Assembly: GCA_020628975.1 (NCBI GenBank)
Contig: JAHDEF010000005.1
Location: forward strand, 1-31,838
Length of the DNA stretch: 31,838 nucleotides
Reading direction: 5' to 3'
From: Aquimarina sp.
Lineage (GTDB): Bacteria > Bacteroidota > Bacteroidia > Flavobacteriales > Flavobacteriaceae
Position 1 is the first letter of the stretch. Every line of letters begins with the position of its first letter. Under the pieces are notes generated by a model, which did not search any database, was not told the DNA's origin, and was given only the letters and a program-made list of their open reading frames with translations. The position numbers and the translations under genes are program-made. This document shows positions 15,808 through 22,700 of the stretch, piece after piece.

Positions 15808-16974
15808 CTACAAGGCTTTAAAAGCCAATGCAAAAGCAATGACGCTTACTACAATACCAATCATAAAAATACTATACGTCCATCGTAGAATTTGATATTT
15901 TCTACGGAGCACTTTTCCTAAAAAATATAAATCTTTGATCATAGAATTGTATAGGTAGTCTTTGTCTTGCATCAATTCATTCATGGCCCATTCAAAATCT
16001 TGAAGCGGCATTTTATGAAAATTTCCGAAGAATAATAAGTTAACTTTCTTTTGTTCTACATCTTCACGAGTAAATTCGCCACTAGTTACATTGGGGCGCG
16101 TTGCAACAATCGACAAAATCATAGAAGCTACTGTAAATAGCACAAAAATTACGGTTGGGTATACCAAGTACTCGTTAGAAGGATTATCGAGCTTAGGCAA
16201 TAAATTGGCAAGTACTAACGACACAATAATCGCATTAACCGAAAGCAAAATATTAGCTTTTGTATCGGCAATATCGCTTAAGGTAATGTGATTTCTAAGT
16301 GTTACTCGAAACATAGTTTCGATACCACGTTCAGGCGTATTCGATTTTTTGGAAGTTGACGTTTTTAGTAATGGGTTTTTAAAGGTTTGAGCTTTTAATA
16401 CAAGCTTATTTAAATTTTTAAGCTTTCTTTTCGACCATTGTTTTTTGGCAAACCCCGTATGAAATTGATGGAAATTATTGAAAAATCTTATATTTTCTTC
16501 TACCCATTCTAGTTCATTGTATTTTCGTTTTAGCGTGAGTTCCCATTCTGCACGAAGTAAATCACTTATCAATTCGTAGTCTCTACTTCCAAAATGTGCG
16601 CAATCGGCATCACGAATAATAGATTCTAACGAATTTGAAGGCTGCACATTCATTTGGGTAGCCATAATAAGGTTAGAAACCGTAGCTATATCTTCTTCTA
16701 AAACAGCGTGACTTCTTAAAAAGTCTTGAGCAATAATAACACTTGCTGCTTCGTGTTCATCGATACTTTTAGTGTAACCCGTATCATGAAACCAAGCCGC
16801 TAAAAGAATCAATTGTTTTTCTTTGTCTGAAATTTGTTCTCCTATAGCAATTTCCTCGCTAGCCTGCACTACGTTTAAAGTATGTGCTAAATTATGATAG
16901 CGAAAGTTATTGCCTAATTCTGTTTTTAGTAACTGAACTACAAATTGTTCGGCTGCTGTTATTAATGAATCCAT
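15808..16974 (-). CDS. HD-domain phosphohydrolase fused to a Pycsar-effector-type membrane domain (PycTM/DUF5706)
   Basis: A 388-residue fusion. The N-terminal HD domain (about 20-130) keeps candidate metal residues His27/His31, His63-Asp64 (WFHD), His74 and Asp122/Asp124 (RDAD), so phosphohydrolase activity is plausible. After a basic linker, residues 222-388 match the PycTM domain: MFRVTLRNHITLSDIADTKA (221-240), two membrane helices (about 242-258 and 271-290), a conserved NLLFFGNFHKMP segment (312-323) and a third helix (about 365-385). In Pycsar defence, PycTM proteins respond to cCMP or cUMP and damage the membrane. No uridylate/cytidylate cyclase gene is adjacent, so this is an orphan copy and may serve general nucleotide signalling. 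It may be co-transcribed with the upstream lipoprotein gene 58 bp away. Confidence 0.88.
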   Translation of the reverse strand: MDSLITAAEQFVVQLLKTELGNNFRYHNLAHTLNVVQASEEIAIGEQISDKEKQLILLAAWFHDTGYTKSIDEHEAASVIIAQDFLRSHAVLEEDIATVSNLIMATQMNVQPSNSLESIIRDADCAHFGSRDYELISDLLRAEWELTLKRKYNELEWVEENIRFFNNFHQFHTGFAKKQWSKRKLKNLNKLVLKAQTFKNPLLKTSTSKKSNTPERGIETMFRVTLRNHITLSDIADTKANILLSVNAIIVSLVLANLLPKLDNPSNEYLVYPTVIFVLFTVASMILSIVATRPNVTSGEFTREDVEQKKVNLLFFGNFHKMPLQDFEWAMNELMQDKDYLYNSMIKDLYFLGKVLRRKYQILRWTYSIFMIGIVVSVIAFALAFKAL

Positions 16975-17032
16975 ACAATAGGTATGCTTTTAGAAAATTG
17001 ATTGTGATTAAAAATACCCGCTACAGCAAACT

Positions 17033-17839
17033 TTACTGCTGTAAATTGAAATGATATAAATTTCCACCACTACTCGATTTTTTTTCGTCTGTAATAAATA
17101 TATCACTATTTGACAGTATACATATACCTTCTTTTTGAGAAGTATGATCGAAAGTAATGGCTTCTATTTTCCCTTTAAAAAAATGAGCTTTAGAAAAGTC
17201 TGTCAACACCCACATTTTTGAGCTGTTTAATAGCAAAATCATATTTCCATCTGTACTTAGAGCGGCTGAAGTTATCTTATGGTTACCTTTCCCTTCAAAG
17301 TCAAATTCAGCCCACTTTTCCGCGCGATGCTCTCCTATTTCGTTAGGTACTTTATAGACTTTCGTTTCGTCTTTCTCCTTTGAAAACAAATAGAAAAAGT
17401 TATCCTTAAGTATAAAGGCCTCAAAATCTTTTTCTCTTTTTCCGTCTAATTTAAATTCAATGGCAGTGGCAGTAACATTTTCTTTTTGCAAGTCTGCTGA
17501 TGATATTTTATATATATAGTACTTTTTTCTTTTTTCATTATTATTTCCAAAATCACCGATGTATATATTCCCTAATGGATCGATTAAAATATCCTCCCAG
17601 TCATTATTTTTAGCATTGGCAATGACAACTTCCTGTTTTAATTTTCCCTCTTTGGTAAAAGCATATAATTTAGCAGAATTGTTAGCATCTTCTAATGTCC
17701 AAAATAAATCTGTTGTTTTATCGTAAGCCAACCCCGAAGATTCTTTGATAGCATTTGGTAAATTGGTTACTACTTTTAGTTTGCTTTTTAGACATGACAA
17801 ACAAAAGAGACTTAGAATAATTACTAGTGTGTTTTGCAT
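17033..17839 (-). CDS. Putative beta-propeller lipoprotein (SdiA-regulated-like)
   Basis: A 268-residue exported protein with a signal ending at candidate lipid Cys16 (LFCLSC). The mature part shows the repeating strand pattern of a beta-propeller: ESSGLAYDKTTDLFWTLEDA near the start, NDWEDILIDPLGNIYIGDFG with a following NNNEKRK segment, then DFEAF, ITSAALSTDG and IEAITFD blades. Such SdiA-regulated/NHL-like proteins are common in Flavobacteriia, but their ligands are unknown. It lies upstream of the HD-PycTM gene on the same strand. Two strong inverted repeats precede its start. Family level only; function not assigned. Confidence 0.65.
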   Translation of the reverse strand: MQNTLVIILSLFCLSCLKSKLKVVTNLPNAIKESSGLAYDKTTDLFWTLEDANNSAKLYAFTKEGKLKQEVVIANAKNNDWEDILIDPLGNIYIGDFGNNNEKRKKYYIYKISSADLQKENVTATAIEFKLDGKREKDFEAFILKDNFFYLFSKEKDETKVYKVPNEIGEHRAEKWAEFDFEGKGNHKITSAALSTDGNMILLLNSSKMWVLTDFSKAHFFKGKIEAITFDHTSQKEGICILSNSDIFITDEKKSSSGGNLYHFNLQQ

Positions 17840-18167
17840 ATTTGTAAATTACTAAAAGGTCATTTTATAGACTAAAAAATAGTCTATAAAATCTCTTAAA
17901 ACTTTCACAAATAGTAGTGTTCACTAGCAACAATAAAGGGTTTGAACACTACTCATTTAAATGCAAAAAGAGCTAAGTAAACACTTAACTCTTTTAGAAA
18001 AGCCCCAAAACTATGAAACAGTAACTATGAAAAGCTGCTTCATATTTTATTTTATTAATTATTTAACTATTCTATTTCGTGTGCGCAAAAATGGTGTTTT
18101 TTTGTTTTCGAAAACGATTTTGCGAAAAATAACGCTAACAAAATCTATCAAATACACATTTTAAAGA
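17840..18167. repeat. Gene-free gap with two perfect inverted repeats upstream of the propeller lipoprotein gene
   Basis: This 328-bp space separates the lipoprotein start from the yraN stop. It contains attttatagacta (17862-17874) with a perfect 13-nt complement at 17880-17892, and agtagtgttca (17913-17923) with a perfect 11-nt complement at 17943-17953. The first lies only 22 bp before the lipoprotein ATG, in the position of an operator or 5'-leader hairpin. It has no T tract, so termination of yraN is less likely. A 67-codon plus-strand ORF (17961-18164) is AT-driven and not credible. Nothing else is recognised. Confidence 0.65.
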
Positions 18168-18527
18168 TTAAAAGCTATAAAAGGCATTTTCGATATGTTC
18201 AATATTCAAATCATTATTGATTTTAATTATACTTATTACATCAAATCGAACCTCAACATCTAAATCTTTTTTTTGAATGTACGCATCAATAGCCTTTACG
18301 ATGCTTTGAATTTGAGTGGCCGTAATGAAATCTTCAGGATTGCCAAAATAGGTACTACTCCGTGATTTTACCTCGACAGCAATTAATTCATTTTCGTACA
18401 TAGCTATAATGTCAACTTCATTACGACGGTGTCGGTAGTTGCGTTCTACTATTTTATAATCCTTTTCTATTAAAAAATTACAAGCCGCTGTTTCTCCTTC
18501 TTTTCCTAATTGATTATGTTGTGCCAT
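18168..18527 (-). CDS. yraN: YraN family (UPF0102) nuclease-fold protein
   Basis: A 119-residue protein of typical UPF0102 length. It has the restriction-endonuclease-like signature: GKEGE (8-12), RRNEVDIIA (34-42) with Glu37 and Asp39, and VEVKSRSS (51-58) with Glu52 and Lys54. These acidic and Lys residues form the D-ExK-like site of the family, proposed to act on DNA or Holliday junctions, although the cellular role is not established. It follows the LD-carboxypeptidase gene by 23 bp on the same strand and is the last gene of the minus-strand run that starts at 20487. Confidence 0.9.
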   Translation of the reverse strand: MAQHNQLGKEGETAACNFLIEKDYKIVERNYRHRRNEVDIIAMYENELIAVEVKSRSSTYFGNPEDFITATQIQSIVKAIDAYIQKKDLDVEVRFDVISIIKINNDLNIEHIENAFYSF

Positions 18528-18550
18528 ATGCTTTAGGTATTGGTTGCTAA

Positions 18551-19453
18551 TTAATAGTTCTTGGCTTTTAAGATCACTTTTTCTGTAGTAGCATGTAGAT
18601 AATAAGTTTGACCCAATATTATGGGTTGATTTTCTTTAATATGCCCAAAAGGCGCATTAAAAACTATAGGGTAATGGTACTCTTTTGTCGCTTCCAAAAT
18701 AATTTCTTCAACCGTATAGCCAAAAGGGATTTGATTGTCGTGTATTTTAGTCATTCCCCCCACAACCAATGCTGATAAATCAGACAAGTATCCGTTTCTT
18801 TTTAAATTTTGAATCATACGATCGATGTGATATAAGTATTCATCTAAATCTTCAAGAAATAAAATTTTACCTGTGGTTTCCAACTTTTCTGCAGTTCCAC
18901 ACATACTGTATATGACCGATAAATTACCGCCAATCGCTTGCCCAAAAGCCTTACCTATTTTATTGTTTCTTGAGGCGTCATATGCCAACGAAGCTATATT
19001 TCCTTCTAAAATATGCTTAAAATTCTCTTGAACCGATGGAAGTGTATTTTCAATATCAAAGGCCATAGGCGCATGAAGTGACGCAACACCTAAGTGGTTT
19101 ATTTTGGCATGTAAAACCGTTACATCGGAATATCCTATGATCCATTTTGGGTTTTCAATAAAAGCATTCGTATTTATCAAATCAATAATGCGTACCGTGC
19201 CATAGCCACCACGAGCACACCATATGGCTTTTATATTAGGGTTGGCAACTGCTGCATCAAAATCACTAGCCCGTTGCTTATCATTACCCGCAAACTGATG
19301 ATGACTTTCACCAATGGAATTACCAAAAATAATTGAATAACCTTGCGCTTCTAAAAAGCGCTTTGCAAACAAAAGCTGTTTCTCATTTATTTTTCTTGCG
19401 GTTGAAAGTATGGCTATAGTATCTCCTTTTTTAAGAAACGGTGGCAAAATCAT
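18551..19453 (-). CDS. ldcA: Muramoyltetrapeptide LD-carboxypeptidase (peptidase S66)
   Basis: A 300-residue enzyme that removes the terminal D-alanine from murein tetrapeptides during cytoplasmic cell-wall recycling. It has the S66 layout: WCARGGYGTVRIID (78-91), IIGYSDVTVLH (105-115) with nucleophile candidate Ser109, LFLEDLDEYLYHIDR (198-212) with Glu201, and FNAPFGHIKEN (265-275) with His271. Spacing of this Ser-Glu-His set fits the family. No signal peptide is visible, as expected. Neighbours are small genes on the same strand, the nearest 14 bp upstream. Confidence 0.92.
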   Translation of the reverse strand: MILPPFLKKGDTIAILSTARKINEKQLLFAKRFLEAQGYSIIFGNSIGESHHQFAGNDKQRASDFDAAVANPNIKAIWCARGGYGTVRIIDLINTNAFIENPKWIIGYSDVTVLHAKINHLGVASLHAPMAFDIENTLPSVQENFKHILEGNIASLAYDASRNNKIGKAFGQAIGGNLSVIYSMCGTAEKLETTGKILFLEDLDEYLYHIDRMIQNLKRNGYLSDLSALVVGGMTKIHDNQIPFGYTVEEIILEATKEYHYPIVFNAPFGHIKENQPIILGQTYYLHATTEKVILKAKNY

Positions 19454-19467
19454 AATTTACAAAGAAA

Positions 19468-19692
19468 CTACCCTATGTTATTTTCTATTATGGAAGAAGC
19501 TTTATGCGCCCAATCATTTTCAACATAAATATCTTGCAATCCCTCGATAGAAGCTCCAAAACCTGCTAATCGAGCAGATTCGCTTTCGTCTTTAATTATA
19601 GCTTGAATATTTTCTTTTTCTAATAAAGCAGTAATTTTTTGTACAATAATAAAATTTCCTGTAAAAATTTTAGTGTATGCTGAGTTTGACAT
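19468..19692 (-). CDS. DUF2007-like putative signal-transducing protein
   Basis: A 74-residue soluble protein with the compact alpha-beta pattern of DUF2007: YTKIFTGNFIIVQKITALLE at the N terminus, IQAIIKDE, then a short IYVENDWAHKASSIIEN C-terminal segment. DUF2007 folds like a GlnB-type ferredoxin domain and is thought to take part in signalling, but no ligand is known. It lies 14 bp upstream of ldcA on the same strand, probably in one operon. Family call is by pattern only. Confidence 0.72.
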   Translation of the reverse strand: MSNSAYTKIFTGNFIIVQKITALLEKENIQAIIKDESESARLAGFGASIEGLQDIYVENDWAHKASSIIENNIG

Positions 19693-19722
19693 AATTAGTT
19701 GTTTTAAAATTTAATTTAATCT

Positions 19723-19941
19723 TTAAAGACCTTTTTCAATCATCTTTTTAATTTTAATAGCCTTTTCAAAATGATCCAATTTATGGGTCATAATCCACCA
19801 AGTGGCTACTTCCAACAATAATAAAGGGTTCGTATTCTTATTTTGAAAAAAAGCATAAAACGATAAACCTACACCTTCGCCCTTTTTAGTTATTTTCTCA
19901 TTACAAATAGAAATTATTTGATTCCGCATTTCTCTATCCAT
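19723..19941 (-). CDS. Small DUF6500-like protein
   Basis: A 72-residue protein of unknown function. The sequence NQIISICNEKITKKGEGVGL followed by a SFYAFF segment, and the ATWWIMTHKLDHFEKAIKIK region, fit the small DUF6500 family as I recall it. It is charged and probably helical, without signal or membrane segment. It is 12 bp downstream of the DUF3347 lipoprotein stop and in the same minus-strand run, which supports it being a real gene. Confidence 0.6.
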   Translation of the reverse strand: MDREMRNQIISICNEKITKKGEGVGLSFYAFFQNKNTNPLLLLEVATWWIMTHKLDHFEKAIKIKKMIEKGL

Positions 19942-19953
19942 GGCTATTCTTAG

Positions 19954-20487
19954 CTAGTTTATCTCCTTGGTAACCTCTCCACAGGCTAACATCACATCTC
20001 CAAAATATGGATTGCGAACTTCATCACTGTTCGATAGCCAATAACCGCCTTTTCCATCAAAAGCCATGGGGCAATATTGTTGATATATTTTGCCAGAAGC
20101 TAAGGTCTCTTTAAGTATAGCAGTCGTCTGCTCGTTTAAGCCTACAAAAAATTCGCGCTGTTTTTCTACATCTGTCGAACTTGCTATTAAACTGGCTACC
20201 ATACGTACATTTTGATAGGTTTCTTTCCCTTCTAAATTTTTTGCTAATGTACTTGCCGCATTTCTTGTGGCAGCTGCATTCGTATTTACTAATGCGGCTT
20301 TTAAAACTAAATAGTCTTTATATAGCTGTGTAGCATCGGGATTTGTAAAACCAGCTGTAACCGTTTTTTTAGTAGTATTTAAATCTTGATTACTTGCTTG
20401 AGCAGGCGCAACTTTTGTTTTTGGTTCGTTTTTACAGCTCGTAGTAAATAATACCAATCCTAATAAAACAATAATTTTTTTCATCAT
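19954..20487 (-). CDS. DUF3347-type lipoprotein
   Basis: A 177-residue precursor with a clear lipoprotein signal (FTTSC, Cys18) and a low-complexity Lys/Thr/Ala linker. The mature domain (about 45-175) is helical and ends in the conserved DUF3347 tail: YCPMAFDGKGGYWLS (138-152), EVRNPYFGDVMLACGEV (156-172). Cys139, Met141 and Cys169 are possible soft-metal ligands. DUF3347 also occurs with copper-efflux components, so metal handling is a reasonable guess, but no efflux gene is nearby. The start could be Met1 or Met2. It is the first gene of the minus-strand run. Confidence 0.8.
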   Translation of the reverse strand: MMKKIIVLLGLVLFTTSCKNEPKTKVAPAQASNQDLNTTKKTVTAGFTNPDATQLYKDYLVLKAALVNTNAAATRNAASTLAKNLEGKETYQNVRMVASLIASSTDVEKQREFFVGLNEQTTAILKETLASGKIYQQYCPMAFDGKGGYWLSNSDEVRNPYFGDVMLACGEVTKEIN

Positions 20488-20584
20488 AGCTACTGTATTA
20501 AATTCAAATTTAAATATAGAATTTTTAGAAACACCACATTAGTAAGATAAGTTTAGTTTCGGTAATAGCTCGGCACAAAACTTA

Positions 20585-20715
20585 GAGGTTGTCTAAAAAG
20601 TAATATTATCGAAGGCTGAGCGATAGTCGAAGCCTGTTAATTAATTGGTAATCAAATTTTATTTCAATGTTATTTAATGTGCGATTACAAGATGCTTGAC
20701 TTTTCAGACAGCCTC
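20585..20715 (+). mobile_element. MITE-like element, copy 1
   Basis: A 131-bp non-coding element with imperfect terminal inverted repeats. The left end is gaggttgtctaaaaagt. The reverse complement of the right end is gaggctgtctgaaaagt, 15 of 17 identical. A second copy, in inverted orientation, is at 28758-28889. Aligning the two by eye gives 7 substitutions and one single-base gap over 132 columns, about 94% identity. No ORF fits inside and no transposase is nearby, so mobilisation in trans is inferred. A target-site duplication is not obvious. It lies 107 bp before purH and 97 bp before the DUF3347 gene and could affect either promoter. Confidence 0.82.
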
Positions 20716-20788
20716 TTTAGCAACACCCATAAACAATAAGCCCTACAGGTTTAATAAAGGCAAACTGCGGTAAGCAAAATAAAATATG

Positions 20789-20796
20789 TAATTTTG
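20789..20796 (+). promoter_or_regulatory. Candidate purH promoter -7 element
   Basis: taattttg matches the Bacteroidota primary sigma -7 pattern TAnnTTTG exactly. The distance to the purH ATG is 26 bp, leaving a short leader. The upstream -33 TTG-type element is not evident, so this stays a candidate. Confidence 0.4.
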
Positions 20797-20822
20797 CATT
20801 TTTAAATTCTAGCACCCAATTT

Positions 20823-22358
20823 ATGAGCGATTCAAAAAAAGTTCAGTCGGCTTTAATATCTGTTTTTAGCAAAGATGGCCTTGCCCCTATCGTAGAGAAA
20901 ATGAATGAGTTAGGTATAACTATTTATTCTACAGGAGGTACTGAAAAATTTATTAAAGATTTAGGTATCGACGTTGTACCTGTTGAAGATGTTACGAGTT
21001 ATCCTTCAATTTTAGGAGGTCGTGTAAAAACATTACACCCAAAGGTATTCGGCGGAATTTTGAATCGTCAAAATGTGGAAAGCGATAAGGCTGAAATTGA
21101 GCAATATGAAATTCCTCAAATTGATGTGGTTATTGTTGATTTATATCCTTTCGAAAAAACGGTTGCATCGGGCGCTAGTGAACAAGATATTATCGAAAAA
21201 ATTGATATCGGTGGTATATCTTTAATTCGTGCAGCAGCTAAAAACTTTGCCGATGTTACTTGTGTAGCTTCTGTAAATGATTATGCTGAGTTTTTAGAAA
21301 TTCTTTCGGCAAATAATGGTGAAATTTCTTTGAAAGATCGCAAACGCTTTGCGGCAAAATCATTCAATGTTTCTTCACATTACGATACAGCTATTTTTAA
21401 CTATTTTAATGCGGAAGAGAAAGAAGAAGTTGTATACAAAACAAGTATTACTGAAGGGAAAGCATTACGATACGGGGAAAATCCTCATCAAAAAGGAACT
21501 TTCTTTGGCGATTTTGAGGCGATGTTTTCAAAACTTCATGGTAAAGAACTTTCTTATAATAATTTATTAGATGTTGATGCTGCTGTAAACTTAATTGGAG
21601 AATTTAAAGGAGAAGCACCAACATTTGCGATTCTTAAACATAATAATGCTTGCGGGTTTGCACAACGCGACACCGTTAAAGAAGCTTACCTCGATGCTTT
21701 AGCTGGTGACCCCATTTCAGCATTTGGTGGAGTATTAATTAGCAATACTAAAATTGATGCCGCTACTGCAGCAGAAATTCATAAATTATTCTGCGAAGTT
21801 GTTATTGCTCCTGAATTCGATACTGACGCCTTAGATATTTTAAAGGGAAAGAAAAATCGAATTCTTTTAGTACAAAATGACATTACATTACCAACCGAAC
21901 AAGTACGTACTTGTTTAAATGGCTTATTGGTACAGGATAAAGATTTTATTACTGATGCAGAAAGCGATTTAAAAGTAGCTACCCAAAAAGCACCAACAGC
22001 TCAAGAAATTAAAGATTTATTATTTGCTTCAAAAATCTGTAAGCACACCAAATCTAACACTATTGTGTTTGCTAAAAACGGACAACTGTTAGCAAGTGGT
22101 TGCGGACAAACCTCGCGTGTTGATGCCTTAAAGCATTCTATTGAAAAAGCAGAAGCTTTTAATTTTAGTTTGGAAGGCGCTGTAATGGCAAGTGATGCTT
22201 TTTTCCCTTTTCCTGACTGTGTAGAATTGGCTGACAAAGCAGGTATTACGGCAGTAATTCAACCAGGAGGTTCTATTAAAGATCAACTAAGTATCGATTA
22301 CTGTAATGAAAATGATGTTGCTATGGTTATGACAGGTACGCGTCATTTTAAGCATTAA
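20823..22358 (+). CDS. purH: Bifunctional AICAR transformylase / IMP cyclohydrolase
   Basis: The enzyme performs the last two steps of de novo purine synthesis: formylation of AICAR by 10-formyl-THF, then ring closure to IMP. At 511 residues it is full length. The N-terminal MGS-like cyclohydrolase domain has ISVFSKDGL (12-20), YSTGGT (35-40) and GRVKTLHPKVFGG (66-78). The transformylase domain has LRYGENPHQKG (215-225), the catalytic pair Lys272-His273 in LKHNNACGF, and the C-terminal PGGSIKDQ and VMTGTRHFKH motifs. It is transcribed toward mreB but separated from it by 342 bp with a palindromic element, so the two are probably independent transcription units. Confidence 0.97.
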   Translation: MSDSKKVQSALISVFSKDGLAPIVEKMNELGITIYSTGGTEKFIKDLGIDVVPVEDVTSYPSILGGRVKTLHPKVFGGILNRQNVESDKAEIEQYEIPQIDVVIVDLYPFEKTVASGASEQDIIEKIDIGGISLIRAAAKNFADVTCVASVNDYAEFLEILSANNGEISLKDRKRFAAKSFNVSSHYDTAIFNYFNAEEKEEVVYKTSITEGKALRYGENPHQKGTFFGDFEAMFSKLHGKELSYNNLLDVDAAVNLIGEFKGEAPTFAILKHNNACGFAQRDTVKEAYLDALAGDPISAFGGVLISNTKIDAATAAEIHKLFCEVVIAPEFDTDALDILKGKKNRILLVQNDITLPTEQVRTCLNGLLVQDKDFITDAESDLKVATQKAPTAQEIKDLLFASKICKHTKSNTIVFAKNGQLLASGCGQTSRVDALKHSIEKAEAFNFSLEGAVMASDAFFPFPDCVELADKAGITAVIQPGGSIKDQLSIDYCNENDVAMVMTGTRHFKH

Positions 22359-22363
22359 ATAAA

Positions 22364-22516
22364 TAGCTTTTAGCGATTTGCTATTGGCTATTGGCTATTG
22401 GCTATGCTACTTACTAATGCTTTGTCAATTGATCTCTTAAAATCTTTTTTGAATTTTTTAAAGATTTTATTAGTAGCACTAAAACACATAGCCAAAAGCT
22501 AACTACTAAAAGCCTA
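22364..22516. repeat. Palindromic heptamer element downstream of purH
   Basis: Three tandem ctattgg heptamers (22381-22401) follow tagcttttagcgatttg. Complementary words return at 22487-22516 (catagccaaaagcta, then actactaaaagcc). Inside are a second complementary pair, tgctac..actaat with attagtagca, and a third, aaaatcttt (22439-22447) with aaagatttt (22460-22468). The whole would fold into one long imperfect stem. It starts 6 bp beyond the purH stop and resembles 887-1003 and the window start. A terminator or mRNA-end role is inferred. Confidence 0.75.
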
Positions 22517-22639
22517 AAATCGAACACAATAAAAGGTTTTAAGTTGCGTTATTTTATTTTTGATAGCATTTTATCGAAAAAATAGTGACTTAGAACCTTT
22601 ATTTTTGGTTAAATTCTAATATTTTTATAGCAGCCGATT

Positions 22640-22647
22640 TATATTTG
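22640..22647 (+). promoter_or_regulatory. Candidate mreB promoter -7 element
   Basis: tatatttg fits the TAnnTTTG -7 consensus of the Bacteroidota. An AT-rich tract (tattttta around 22619-22626) sits at roughly -33 spacing but lacks a clear TTTG. Transcription from here would give a leader of about 45 nt before mreB. Confidence 0.45.
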
Positions 22648-22700
22648 TATTATTTCGCAACAATCAAGCAACAACAACTATTTTTAACACTTAATTATCC

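Larger units (their letters stand above)
20488..20822. promoter_or_regulatory. Divergent promoter region of DUF3347 gene and purH, containing a MITE-like element
   Basis: This 335-bp space lies between divergent starts. The middle (20585-20715) is a MITE-like element annotated separately. Between that element and purH, taattttg (20789-20796) fits the Bacteroidota -7 consensus TAnnTTTG and lies 26 bp before the purH ATG; no clear -33 TTG is seen at the proper distance. The part adjoining the DUF3347 gene shows no motif I could support. Confidence 0.5.
22359..22700. promoter_or_regulatory. Gap between purH and mreB: heptamer palindrome followed by mreB promoter region
   Basis: This 342-bp space holds no ORF. 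Its first part (22364-22516) is the palindromic heptamer element annotated separately. Its second part is AT-rich and carries tatatttg at 22640-22647, a TAnnTTTG -7 match 53 bp before the mreB ATG, so the shape cluster probably has its own promoter. A typical Shine-Dalgarno sequence is not evident before the mreB ATG, which is usual in Bacteroidota. Confidence 0.55.

Noticed and set aside
15808..16974. Complete Pycsar defence operon
   Set aside because: Only the effector-type domain is present; neither neighbour has a nucleotide-cyclase domain, so a two-gene Pycsar system is not supported.
17961..18164. 67-codon plus-strand ORF in the gap before yraN
   Set aside because: AT-rich, Lys/Phe/Ile-biased, no family resemblance; overlaps only non-coding DNA with inverted repeats nearby.
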